Origin: CAZWLY01 sp964634465
GTDB lineage: Bacteria > Desulfobacterota > Desulfarculia > G963662305
Length of the DNA: 64,000 nucleotides
Assembly (NCBI GenBank): GCA_964634465.1
Contig: CAZWLY010000008.1
Span: 62,001-126,000, forward strand
Direction of reading: 5' to 3'
The stretch's first letter is position 1. Each line of letters starts with the position of its first letter. This document shows positions 1-8,555 of the stretch, piece by piece. The notes beneath the pieces were generated by a model that was given only the letters and a program-made list of their open reading frames with translations, searched no databases and had not been told where the DNA came from. Position numbers and translations under genes: made by a program.

Positions 1-1340
1 TGGCTGAGCAAGTTACCATCAGGGTGGAGAAAGTCATCATCATGGGCGCCGCCGGGCGCGACTTCCACAATTTCAACGTCTACTTCAAGGACAATCCCCG
101 CTACAGGGTGATCGGTTTCACGGCGACCCAGATTCCGGACATAGACGGTCGCCGCTATCCGGCCCAGTTGGCCGGGGAGATGTACCCCGAGGGCATCCCC
201 ATCTACGCCGAGGAGCGACTCACCGAGCTGATTCGTGAAAACGGCGTCGATCTGGTCGCCTTCTCTTACAGCGACATCCCCCACGTCGAGGTCATGCACA
301 AGGCCTCCGTGGTCAGCGCCGCCGGAGCCGACTTCGTCTTGATCGGGGCTCCCTACACCATGCTCGAGTCCGAGAAACCGGTGGTGGCGGTGTGCGCCGT
401 GAGAACCGGGAGCGGCAAGTCGCAGACCACCCGGAAGGTGTGCCGGATACTCAAAGAGATGGGCAAAAAGGTGGTCGCGGTCCGCCATCCCATGCCCTAC
501 GGCGATCTGACCAAGCAGGTCGTTCAGAGGTTTTCGACCTACGAGGACTTCGACAAGCACAACTGCACCATCGAGGAGCGGGAGGAGTACGAGCCTCTGG
601 TGGCCCAGGGTCACGTCGTTTACGCCGGCGTAGACTACGAGAAGATTCTTCGCCAGGCGGAGAAAGAGGCCGACGTGGTGGTCTGGGACGGCGGCAACAA
701 CGACACGCCGTTCTTCAAGCCCGACGTCCACATCGTGGTCTTCGACCCCCACCGGGCCGGGCATGAGCGACTCTACCACCCCGGCGAGACCAACCTGGTC
801 ATGGCCGACGTGGCCGTGATCAACAAGGTGGACAGCGCCGAGGCGGCCAAGGTGGAGGAGCTCAAGCAAACCATCGCCGCCTTCAACCCCGAGGCCGACA
901 TCGTCCTGGCCGAGTCGGCCCTCATCGTGGACGCTCCCGAAAAGATCGAGGGCAAGCGGGTGCTGGTGGTCGAGGACGGTCCGACCCTGACCCACGGCGA
1001 GATGCGCTACGGCGCCGGCACCATCGCCGCCGAGCGCTACCAGGCCGGTGAGATCGTCGATCCCAGGCCCTACCTCGCCGGCAGCCTCAAGGAGACCTTC
1101 CAGGCCTATCCGCACATCGGCGCGCTTCTGCCGGCGATGGGCTACGGCCGGCGTCAGATCGAGGACCTCCAAGCCACGATCAACGCCGTCGACTGCGATC
1201 TGGTGCTCTTCGCCACCCCGATCGATCTGCCGAAGCTGATCTCCATCAACAAGCCGACCGTCCGGGTCGCCTACGAGTACAAGGACGTGGACGGAACGTT
1301 GCTGGAGGAGGTCTTGAAGCGACGTTTGGGTTGGCAGTAA
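1..1340 (+). CDS. COG2403 GTPase, cyclic 2,3-diphosphoglycerate synthetase-like (5' end just outside window)
   Basis: P-loop NTPase of the COG2403 family, which includes archaeal cyclic 2,3-diphosphoglycerate synthetase. Visible are an N-terminal Rossmann-like stretch (VIIMGAAGRDFHNFN), a Walker A loop AVRTGSGKSQTTRK near residue 125, and NKVD resembling a GTPase NKxD base-recognition motif. The frame is open to base 1; bases 1-2 are TG, so the true start is probably an NTG codon one base outside the window, giving xAEQVTIRVEKV. The GTG at 24 is an alternative start but has no clear ribosome-binding site. Carbamate kinase follows 89 bp downstream on the same strand. Bacterial members are widespread and their substrate is mostly untested, so cyclic-DPG synthesis here is family inference only. 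Confidence 0.8.
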   Translation, partial: AEQVTIRVEKVIIMGAAGRDFHNFNVYFKDNPRYRVIGFTATQIPDIDGRRYPAQLAGEMYPEGIPIYAEERLTELIRENGVDLVAFSYSDIPHVEVMHKASVVSAAGADFVLIGAPYTMLESEKPVVAVCAVRTGSGKSQTTRKVCRILKEMGKKVVAVRHPMPYGDLTKQVVQRFSTYEDFDKHNCTIEEREEYEPLVAQGHVVYAGVDYEKILRQAEKEADVVVWDGGNNDTPFFKPDVHIVVFDPHRAGHERLYHPGETNLVMADVAVINKVDSAEAAKVEELKQTIAAFNPEADIVLAESALIVDAPEKIEGKRVLVVEDGPTLTHGEMRYGAGTIAAERYQAGEIVDPRPYLAGSLKETFQAYPHIGALLPAMGYGRRQIEDLQATINAVDCDLVLFATPIDLPKLISINKPTVRVAYEYKDVDGTLLEEVLKRRLGWQ

Positions 1341-1429
1341 GGACGAAGGCGTCCCCCTGACCCCGACCCGGCGCCGGGCCCGGCCGAAACCGCGGCCAGG
1401 GACCGGCGCCGGCGGTTGGGAATCGAGGC

Positions 1430-2371
1430 ATGCCTGTGGAAGACGGAAAGAAAAAAACATTGCTGATCGCCCTGGGCGGCAACGCCCTGATCCGCAAGGG
1501 CCAGGTGGGAACGGCCGAGGAGCAGTTCGAGAACCTGAAGCTGCCCCTGCGCCAAGTCGCCCGCCTGTCCCGGAGCCATCGGATCATCATCACCCACGGC
1601 AACGGGCCTCAGGTGGGCAACCTGCTGCTGCAGCAAGAGAGCTGCGACAAGGTCCCCAAGCTGCCGCTGGAGATTCTGGTCGCCCAGACGCAGGGCCAAA
1701 TCGGTTACATGATCGAGTCCACCCTGGACAGCCAATTGATGGAGCTGGGCATCTACGCCGATCAGAACTTCATCACCGTGCTCACCTACGTCCTGGTGGA
1801 CGAAAACGACCCCAGCTTCAAGAACCCGACCAAGCCGATCGGACCGGTCTACACCGAGGAGGAGGCGGCCCGGGCGCCGTATCCGACCCGAAAGACCGAC
1901 AAGGGCTACCGAAGGGTGGTGGTCTCGCCCCGGCCGGTGACCGTGGTGGAGAAGCGGGAGATCAAGAAGCTCATCGAAAACGACTTCATCGTCATCTGCT
2001 GCGGCGGCGGCGGCATTCCGGTCGTTCGCGAGGGCAGGTCTTTTCAGGGCGTGGACGCGGTCATCGACAAGGACCTGGTCAGCGCCGTGTTGGCCGCCGA
2101 GGTGGGGGTGGACGTGTTCGTCATCGCCACCGACGTCCCCGGCGTCAGCCTCAATTTCGGCCGGGCCGACGAGCGGCTGATCCGAACCATGACCGTCGAG
2201 GAGGCGGCCGGATACATCGTCGAGGGGCACTTCCCGCCCGGCTCCATGCTGCCCAAGGTGGAGGCGGCCATGGAGTTCGTCAAGGCCGGAGGCGAAAGAG
2301 CGGTCATCACCGGCATCGAGAGCATTGAGGCGGCCGTGGCCGGAGAGGCGGGCACCGAGATCAGGCCATGA
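1430..2371 (+). CDS. arcC: Carbamate kinase
   Basis: Carbamate kinase transfers phosphate between ADP and carbamoyl phosphate, usually making ATP in the last step of arginine, agmatine or purine-derived ureido catabolism. The 313-residue length is typical. The amino-acid-kinase fold motifs are clear: ALGGNALIRKG at the N terminus, THGNGPQVG near residue 60, CCGGGGIPV near 190, and AVIDKDLVSAVLA followed by IATDVPGV for nucleotide binding. The ATG is preceded by a GAGG ribosome-binding site. No carbamoyltransferase or deiminase gene is nearby; the only partner is the COG2403 GTPase upstream. A strong hairpin 48 bp downstream ends the unit. Confidence 0.95.
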   Translation: MPVEDGKKKTLLIALGGNALIRKGQVGTAEEQFENLKLPLRQVARLSRSHRIIITHGNGPQVGNLLLQQESCDKVPKLPLEILVAQTQGQIGYMIESTLDSQLMELGIYADQNFITVLTYVLVDENDPSFKNPTKPIGPVYTEEEAARAPYPTRKTDKGYRRVVVSPRPVTVVEKREIKKLIENDFIVICCGGGGIPVVREGRSFQGVDAVIDKDLVSAVLAAEVGVDVFVIATDVPGVSLNFGRADERLIRTMTVEEAAGYIVEGHFPPGSMLPKVEAAMEFVKAGGERAVITGIESIEAAVAGEAGTEIRP

Positions 2372-2418
2372 GGAGGGAAACGAGGGACGGAGAATAAAGT
2401 TTACGAACCCGCCCGGCC

Positions 2419-2459
2419 GCGGTCGAAAAGAACCCGCCGGCTCTTTTCGACCGCCTTTT
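2419..2459 (+). terminator. Intrinsic terminator after arcC
   Basis: A perfect 13-bp inverted repeat (GCGGTCGAAAAGA at 2419-2431, complement at 2442-2454) with a 10-base loop is followed by CTTTT. It lies between the carbamate kinase stop and the next promoter. Confidence 0.75.
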
Positions 2460-2472
2460 GATCGGCCACCCT

Positions 2473-2501
2473 TTGACTGGGGAAGATGATTCGGGCACAA
2501 T
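2473..2501 (+). promoter_or_regulatory. Sigma-70-type promoter for the GntR gene
   Basis: TTGACT (2473-2478), a 17-bp spacer, then CACAAT (2496-2501). The predicted start of transcription near 2508 excludes the upstream ATG at 2486 and supports the ATG at 2561. Confidence 0.5.
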
Positions 2502-2560
2502 CCTCGAAAGACGGCGGCGGCAGCATGGTGCGACGCGGCCGCCCGGGGGAAGAGGTGACC

Positions 2561-3307
2561 ATGACTCTGAAGTTCAAGAAGCTGAAGCCCAACCGGGCCT
2601 TCCAGAACGTGGTCGATCAGATTCAAGAGGCCATTCTTACCGGCGGCCTGAAGCCGGGTGACATGCTGCCCTCTGAAATGAAGCTGACCGAGATGTTCGA
2701 CACCAGCCGCGGCACCGTCCGGGAGGCGCTGCGGGTCCTGGAACAGATGGGCCTAATCGCCGTCAAGACCGGGGCCGGCGGCGGGGCCGTGGTCACCGCG
2801 GTAAAGACCGACAAGATAACCGAAAGCCTGAACCTCTTCGTCCAGTCCCAGAACGTGTCCTTCGATCAACTGGCCGAGTTCCGGGAGGGAGTGGAAGGTT
2901 TGGTCGCCGCCCTGGCCGCGGAAAGGGCGAGCGCCGACGACATCGAGTGGCTCGAACGGATACTGGCCGAAGCCGAAGAGTTAGTGAGACACGGGACGGA
3001 TTGGAAGGATTTCGCCGAGATCGATATCCGGTTCCATCTCGCCCTGGCCGAAATCGTGGGGAATCCGATCTTCGTGGCCGTGCTGCACATGGTCCACGAC
3101 AACATCCTCGCTTCGTTCGAACAACCCACCCTCAAGGGCGAGAAACTGCTCCAGGAAAACTACCGGGACCTGCGTCAGATCGTGGCCGCCATCGAGAGCC
3201 GGGCGGTCGATGAGGCCCGGACCCTGGCCCAGCTCCACGTTCGCAAGTTCAACCGGCACATGAAGGGAATCAGGCGCAGCCCGGACAAAGAGAGCCGGTC
3301 TGCCTGA
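2561..3307 (+). CDS. GntR family regulator, FadR-type (FCD domain)
   Basis: Transcription factor of 248 residues. The N-terminal winged helix carries the GntR signature (QIQEAILTGGLKPGDMLPSE, then SRGTVREALRVLEQMGLI). The C-terminal all-helical FCD ligand domain includes the DIRFHLALAEIVGNP segment, whose Asp and His are typical metal or ligand residues of FCD proteins. The start was set at ATG 2561 because GAGGTGACC precedes it and the upstream in-frame ATG lies inside the promoter. FCD regulators respond to small organic acids or acyl-CoA. Its target cannot be read from the sequence; the gene stands alone between a terminator and a convergent chemoreceptor. Confidence 0.88.
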   Translation: MTLKFKKLKPNRAFQNVVDQIQEAILTGGLKPGDMLPSEMKLTEMFDTSRGTVREALRVLEQMGLIAVKTGAGGGAVVTAVKTDKITESLNLFVQSQNVSFDQLAEFREGVEGLVAALAAERASADDIEWLERILAEAEELVRHGTDWKDFAEIDIRFHLALAEIVGNPIFVAVLHMVHDNILASFEQPTLKGEKLLQENYRDLRQIVAAIESRAVDEARTLAQLHVRKFNRHMKGIRRSPDKESRSA

Positions 3308-3636
3308 ACGATCGCCGCCGAGAGGCGGGAGCCTGGCTGCGAGACGCGCCCGGCGAACTGAAGGGCGGTAGGCGGCGGCCCCCTCATCAGAGGGAGCGGC
3401 TGACGGTCGTTCGAGATCACTTTCGGATCGACGGCGTTTCGCTCGTCTTGACGGATTGGGTGGACTGGCAAATGCCGACCGCACCCCGCCGGAATAGACC
3501 GAAGCTCTAAGCTCGCCTCCCCCGCCCGGCGGGGTCACGGAGGGACGGGGGCGGTGAGAAGCCTTAAGCCGGGCCTATCTCTTCGCTTACGTCGCGCCGG
3601 CCTCGGCCGCCTTTGGCAAGGTATTCGACTCTTCGA
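3308..3636. other. Convergent intergenic region, no gene
   Basis: The 329 bp lie between the 3' ends of the GntR gene and the chemoreceptor gene. I see no supported ORF. A G+C hairpin CCCCGCCCGGCGGGG sits at 3520-3534 but has no T-run, so a terminator role is unproven. Confidence 0.5.
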
Positions 3637-6000
3637 TCAGAACTCTTCCAGGTCCTCGGCCTGCTCGGGCAGGGCCAGGGACTCCCCCGGACCGATCTCG
3701 ACCCGTTCGGGCGACTCGGCCGGCTCGGCCGGCGCGGTTTCGTCCCGGCCGGCCTTCTTTTTCCGGCCGCCGGCCACCAGGGCGATCAACTCGGCGACGA
3801 TGGCCTCCACTTCGGCCGACTGGGACTTCATCTGGCCGGCGACGGCCTTGGACTGCTCCGAATGGCTGGCGTTGACGTGGACCACCTGGTCCATCTCGGA
3901 CATGGCCCGGTTGATCTGCTCGATCCCCTCGGCCTGTTCGGAGCTGGCCGCGGCGATGCCCTTGACCAGTCGATCCACCTGTTCGTTCTGCTCGGCGACC
4001 TGCTTGAAGGCCTGGTGGGTGGTGCCGACCAGGCTGGCCCCCTCGTGGATTCGCTTGACCGTGTCGTCGATCAAGACCTGGGTGTTCCGGGAGGCCTCGG
4101 CGGCGCGCATGGCCAGGTTGCGTACCTCGTCGGCGACCACGGCGAAGCCCTGGCCGGCCTCGCCGGCCCGGGCCGCCTCCACGGCGGCGTTCAGGGCCAA
4201 TAGATTGGTCTGGAAGGCGATCTCGTCGATGGAGTTGACGATCTTGGCGATCTCCTGGCCGGCGCCGGCCAGGCGCTCCATGGAGACGGCCATTTCGTCC
4301 ATGGCCTTGCCCGTCTCCTCCATCGTCTCCCTGACTTCATCGGTCAGCCGGTCGGCCTGCTGGGCGTCCTCGGCGTTGGTCCTGGTCTGGGAGGCGACTT
4401 CCTCCAGGGCGGCCGAGGTCTCCTCCAGGCTGGCCGCCTGGCGGGACGAGCCCTCCGACACCTGGCTCGCCGCCTCGGTGACCTGGTCGGCCAGTTTGGC
4501 CAACTCGTCGGCCCCGGCGCTCAAGCGGGCCACCATCCGATTGAGCGGCCGGGCGATGGATTGAGCCATGACCACCGCGATGCCGATTCCCAGCAGAAGC
4601 GAGCCGATCAGGCAGATGACCAGGACGTAGGTCGAGTTGACCACGGTGTCGATGACGGTGGTGATGCCGGCCGAGACGGCGGCCTCGGTCCGTTTCCTGG
4701 CCTCCTCGACCTTCTCGAGCGACCGGCGGCCTTCGGCCAGGGCCCGGTCGGCCCTTTCCTTGGCTTGGGCGACCGTCCGGCCCAACTCCTGGCGGGCCTG
4801 GCTGGCTTGCTGGGCGGCCTTGTCCACGGCCCCCTTGGCGCTGTTGACCGAGGCGATGACGGCGTTGGAGGCGCTCTTGGCCTCGTCGGTGGCCCGCTTG
4901 GCCTCGGCCCGGGCCTTCTCCAGCGCCTCGGCGTTTTCTTCGGAGAGGGCCACGGCCAGTTCCTCGATGTCGAGCTGGGCGATGCGGATCTCGGGCAGGA
5001 TCGTCTTCATCTCCACGTGGGTGTCTTTGGCCGTGAGGATCGATTTGATCGAGGTTTGGGCGACTTTGACTATTTTCTGTCTCTGGAAGTCCGAGCTTCC
5101 GGAGAGGCTGTCGGCCACCTCCTTTAACTGATTGGCGGCCGTATCGAGTAAAACGGGGGAGTCGGTGTCGCTCCAGAACATGAGAACCGATTGGCGGGCC
5201 GCGGTGACGGCGGCGGCGTAGTCCAGGGCCTGGTTCAGTTCCTCTCCGGCCCCGACTCGCTCCCTGAGGTCCCTGAGGTAAGCGGCGAACACCATCCCCA
5301 GGCTGTCCAGGTCGTTTTGGACCCGGTCCTTGGCCCTCATGAATTTGTTGACCGCCTGGATGGCTTTGTCGGTCAGTTGTTCATAGGCGGCGATGCCCTG
5401 TTTCAGCCCGTCCAACTGCGACAGGTTGGAATCCAGTTCGGCCAATTTTTCGACTTGGGCCTTGGCCGCTTCGAGCGCGTTGGTGATCTGCCCCAGCTTC
5501 TCGAGGTCCTGGATGGCGAAATAGACCTCCATGTTGATCGCCAGCCATTTCAACTGGAAGAGGAGATGGTCCGTCGTCCGGGCGATCTGGAGGATGTTGA
5601 CCCCGGAGGCCAGGGCGTCGATGGTCTCCTTCTGGACCTTGTTCCCGGCTTCGACCCGCCTGGTCAGCTCGTCGATGGCCGAGGTCAGCTCTTTTTCGCT
5701 TTCACCCTGGGCGGCCAGGGCCGAATCGATGCCCTCGATGAGACCCTGGATGTTGTCGGTGAAGACCCGTTCGGTCTTTTTCTGGGCCTCGGCGGCGTTG
5801 TTGATCTGGGTGATGAACTGCTCCACGTTGGCGGCCAGAGAGGCCTCTTTCCCGGACCGGTCGCCGCCGACGACCACGCCGTCGATCCGTTTGAGACCGT
5901 AATAGCCGGCCAGCCCGACCGTCAGTACGGCGGCCAGGACGGCTATCAATACGCCGGTCATGATTCTCAACTTGACGCCCATTCTCAAACCAGCAGCCAT
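3637..6000 (-). CDS. Methyl-accepting chemotaxis protein
   Basis: Transmembrane chemoreceptor of 787 residues that signals to CheA/CheW. An N-terminal membrane segment (about residues 13-35) is followed by an unusually long, Ala/Glu/Lys-rich helical sensor region of about 400 residues rich in predicted coiled coil. A second membrane segment (VLVICLIGSLLLGIGIAVVM), a HAMP region and the cytoplasmic signalling domain follow. The conserved hairpin tip IAFQTNLLALNAAVEAARAG then QGFAVVADEVRNLA is intact. The C terminus ends in DLEEF, which resembles but does not match the CheR-tethering xWxxF pentapeptide. No che genes are nearby, so it is an orphan receptor. The ligand domain matches no family I can name. 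Confidence 0.95.
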   Translation of the reverse strand: MAAGLRMGVKLRIMTGVLIAVLAAVLTVGLAGYYGLKRIDGVVVGGDRSGKEASLAANVEQFITQINNAAEAQKKTERVFTDNIQGLIEGIDSALAAQGESEKELTSAIDELTRRVEAGNKVQKETIDALASGVNILQIARTTDHLLFQLKWLAINMEVYFAIQDLEKLGQITNALEAAKAQVEKLAELDSNLSQLDGLKQGIAAYEQLTDKAIQAVNKFMRAKDRVQNDLDSLGMVFAAYLRDLRERVGAGEELNQALDYAAAVTAARQSVLMFWSDTDSPVLLDTAANQLKEVADSLSGSSDFQRQKIVKVAQTSIKSILTAKDTHVEMKTILPEIRIAQLDIEELAVALSEENAEALEKARAEAKRATDEAKSASNAVIASVNSAKGAVDKAAQQASQARQELGRTVAQAKERADRALAEGRRSLEKVEEARKRTEAAVSAGITTVIDTVVNSTYVLVICLIGSLLLGIGIAVVMAQSIARPLNRMVARLSAGADELAKLADQVTEAASQVSEGSSRQAASLEETSAALEEVASQTRTNAEDAQQADRLTDEVRETMEETGKAMDEMAVSMERLAGAGQEIAKIVNSIDEIAFQTNLLALNAAVEAARAGEAGQGFAVVADEVRNLAMRAAEASRNTQVLIDDTVKRIHEGASLVGTTHQAFKQVAEQNEQVDRLVKGIAAASSEQAEGIEQINRAMSEMDQVVHVNASHSEQSKAVAGQMKSQSAEVEAIVAELIALVAGGRKKKAGRDETAPAEPAESPERVEIGPGESLALPEQAEDLEEF

Positions 6001-6388
6001 AGCCTCACCTCTCCACAGCTTTCGAGCCAGATCGTTTCACCTCTCCGGACGCACCGCCCCGCTGCTTGGACCCGAGCCGTCCGCCTCGGCCGACGCAATC
6101 GACGCCCGATTCGCTCTTCTCGATCATTGATCGCTCGAGGATCCTTCGCCCGTCGTCTCCTCCGCCTCCCGGCGGCCGGGGCGGGCGAAACAAGGCCCAC
6201 AGCAGGCCGAAAATGGCTCGATGTCGGGTCGGGTCCCCAATCCGGTTCGCGATCCGCCGCCTTTTCCCCTTGAGCGAAGCGTTGCCCTCAAGTCATCATC
6301 ACAATTTATCGATCAAAAGACAATACCCGCTCCGAGAAGCGACTCCAGCGCCGCGCCGCCCGATAGACTCGGCCGCCGCCGGCGACTA
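6001..6388. other. Intergenic region upstream of the chemoreceptor
   Basis: The 388 bp lie between two minus-strand genes. I find no supported gene. An A+T-richer patch near 6290-6330 may hold the chemoreceptor promoter, but no convincing sigma-70, sigma-28 or sigma-54 match was found. Confidence 0.4.
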
Positions 6389-8128
6389 CTACTTCTTCAG
6401 CTTGGCCAGTTCCTCGTCGCGCAACACCCGCCTCAGGACCTTGCCGACGACCGAGGTGGGCAACGAGTCCCTGAACTCGATGAGCCGCGGCCGCTTGTAG
6501 CCGGCCAACCGCTCCCGGCAGAATTCCAGAATCTCCTCTTCGTCGGCTTCGAGTCCGTCCTTGAGCTGGACGAAGGCCTTGACCTTCTCGCCGGTGCGTT
6601 CGTCGGGCACGCCGATCACCGCCGCCTGGGCGACCTTGGGGTGGGCGTAGAGGACCTCCTCGACCTCCCTGGGGTAGACGTTGAAGCCGCCGACTATGAT
6701 CATGTCCTTCTTGCGGTCGGTGATGACCAGAAAGCCGTCTTCGTCCAGGTGGCCGATGTCGCCGGTCAGGAAGAAGCGTTTGCCGTCGATCTCCCGGAAG
6801 ACCTCTGCGTCGGCTTCGGGGCGGTTCCAGTAGCCGGCCATGACCTGGGGGCCGGCGATGGCGATCTCGCCGTCCTCACCGAGCGGCAACTCCTCGAGAC
6901 CGGTCTCCAGATCGACGATTTTGACCTCGGCCCCGGGCAGGGGCGGTCCGACCGAACCGATCTTGCGGTCCTTGACGGTGGTCGGGTTGGTCGTCGTCAC
7001 CGGCGCGGTCTCGGTCAGCCCGTAACCCTCGTAGACCACCGCCCCGGTCTTGGCCTCGAACTGCCGTACCACCTCCTCGGGCAACGGCGCCGCCCCGGAG
7101 CCGCAACCTCGAAGGGAGGTCAGATCGAACTCGTCGGTCTTGGGGTGGTTGACGAAGGCCGAGTAGATGGTCGGCACGGCGATCATCAGGGTGACCTTGT
7201 ACTTGGGGATGGCGGCGATGGTCTCGGTGAACGGCGGCTTACCGGCTTTCGGGTCCGGGATGCAGACCACCCGGGCGGCGTTGGTCGCCGCCGAGAGCAT
7301 ACACAGCGTCAGCCCGAAGCTGTGGTACCAGGGCAGCACGCCCAGATAGGTGTGGACCCCTTTCTCCAGGGGTCGGGGCTCGCCGCCGCCCTCCGGGACC
7401 AGCCGGATCCATTCCCCGCAGGCGGCCAGGTCGTACATGAAGTTGGAGTGGGTCATGGCGGCCCCTTTGGGCACACCGGTGGTGCCGCCGGTGTAGAGGA
7501 TCGCCGCCAGGTCTTTGTCCGGGTCGATGTCCACCTGCGGCGGCTCGGGAGCGGTCGATTTCAGCACTTCGTCGTACCTCAGGTGGCCGGGGGCGTGGTT
7601 GTCGGCCCGGGGGATCTTGCCCAGCAGCCCGCCCAGAAAGCCTTTCAACGCCGGTAGGTACGACTTGACGTTGCAGATGACGACCGTCTCCACCGCCGTG
7701 CCCTGCACGGCCTCGAGCGCGGTCGGATAGAACTGGGGGTGGTCCATGACGAAGACCGCCTTGGCCCCGGAGTCCTTGAGCTGGAAGTTGAGTTCGCCGG
7801 CGGTATAGAGCGGATTGCAGGTCACGCACACCCCGCCGGCCTTGAGCACGCCGAAGAATATCTCGGGATAGTGGGGCAGATTGGGCAGGAAGATGGCCGC
7901 TCGATCGCCCTTGGCGACGCCGCGGGAGGCCAGGAAGCGGGCCAGCCGGTCGGCGGCGTCCTTGACCTGGCGGAATGTTCGCTCGCCGCCCTGGAAGATG
8001 GTGTAGACGTGGTCCGGAAATTCCCGGGCCGCGTCGTCCAGGATGGTGAAGACGGGTTTTTGGTAGCCGTCGATGTCGAATGGAACCCCAGGCGGCCATT
8101 TCGGCCCGTGCCACGGTTTGCTGGCCAT
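6389..8128 (-). CDS. fadD: Long-chain acyl-CoA ligase (AMP-forming)
   Basis: Activates fatty acids to acyl-CoA through an acyl-adenylate. The 579 residues carry all ANL superfamily landmarks: P-loop YTGGTTGVPKGAAMTH, GYGLTETAPVTT, the hinge segment GDIGHLDEDGFL then DRKKDMIIVGGFNVYP, and the C-terminal catalytic Lys in SVVGKVLRR. The start at 8128 is chosen because AAGGGG precedes that ATG; a further 35 codons upstream lack family similarity. It is divergent from the thiolase operon across 427 bp and fits as the activation step for it. Exact chain length is not readable; fadD is used in the functional sense. Confidence 0.92.
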   Translation of the reverse strand: MASKPWHGPKWPPGVPFDIDGYQKPVFTILDDAAREFPDHVYTIFQGGERTFRQVKDAADRLARFLASRGVAKGDRAAIFLPNLPHYPEIFFGVLKAGGVCVTCNPLYTAGELNFQLKDSGAKAVFVMDHPQFYPTALEAVQGTAVETVVICNVKSYLPALKGFLGGLLGKIPRADNHAPGHLRYDEVLKSTAPEPPQVDIDPDKDLAAILYTGGTTGVPKGAAMTHSNFMYDLAACGEWIRLVPEGGGEPRPLEKGVHTYLGVLPWYHSFGLTLCMLSAATNAARVVCIPDPKAGKPPFTETIAAIPKYKVTLMIAVPTIYSAFVNHPKTDEFDLTSLRGCGSGAAPLPEEVVRQFEAKTGAVVYEGYGLTETAPVTTTNPTTVKDRKIGSVGPPLPGAEVKIVDLETGLEELPLGEDGEIAIAGPQVMAGYWNRPEADAEVFREIDGKRFFLTGDIGHLDEDGFLVITDRKKDMIIVGGFNVYPREVEEVLYAHPKVAQAAVIGVPDERTGEKVKAFVQLKDGLEADEEEILEFCRERLAGYKRPRLIEFRDSLPTSVVGKVLRRVLRDEELAKLKK

Positions 8129-8196
8129 GCCGAACCCCTTCCCCAAAGCTGGTGCGGTGTGTTCTTTTTGAAACGACCCGGTTGGAACCTTATGAA

Positions 8197-8226
8197 ATCT
8201 TACAATATCCCAACATAATATAACAA
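8197..8226 (-). promoter_or_regulatory. Possible promoter of the acyl-CoA ligase
   Basis: On the minus strand TTGTTA (8221-8226), an 18-bp spacer and TAAGAT (8197-8202), each 4 of 6 to consensus, lie in a distinctly A+T-rich patch of an otherwise G+C-rich divergent region. Confidence 0.35.
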
Positions 8227-8323
8227 CCCGCAATCGACATCTCGGCCGAGACGCCGCCGCCCGTCGTCCGACCGAGCGGGTTCCCCGGTTCGCCGGGCGG
8301 CGAATCGGTCGGAATTGTCGGGT

Positions 8324-8372
8324 TTGGCGCTTGACTCCGACCTGTTTATATACGAGCCTATTTCAAGGAAAT
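8324..8372 (+). promoter_or_regulatory. Possible promoter and operator of the beta-oxidation operon
   Basis: TTGGCG (8324-8329), 17-bp spacer, TATATA (8347-8352), each 4 of 6. An inverted repeat ATTTC-AAG-GAAAT at 8360-8372 falls at the predicted transcription start and could be an operator. The leader would be about 195 bases. The rest of the 427-bp divergent region shows nothing I can assign. Confidence 0.35.
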
Positions 8373-8555
8373 TTACTCCGGGGTCCGCCCGTCCCGGCTG
8401 GGGCCGGGGTGAGGTCTGAAAGCGGTCATCATCGAACTCACAGTGAAGACGTCGTCGAGGCGTGAGGTTTCAGGTTCGGTTCTGGGCCGGTCGCGCCGCG
8501 CCGCGCCGCCGGCTGGTCGATTTCCCAACCCGAGTCTGAATCAGGGAGGCTGAAG

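Noticed and set aside
2486..2560. Longer N terminus for the GntR regulator
   Set aside because: This ATG overlaps the predicted promoter, its codons lack family similarity, and the ATG at 2561 has a good ribosome-binding site.
6290..6340. Sigma-28 flagellar/chemotaxis promoter before the chemoreceptor
   Set aside because: A CGATAA -10 fragment is present but the TAAA -35 element is not at the right distance.
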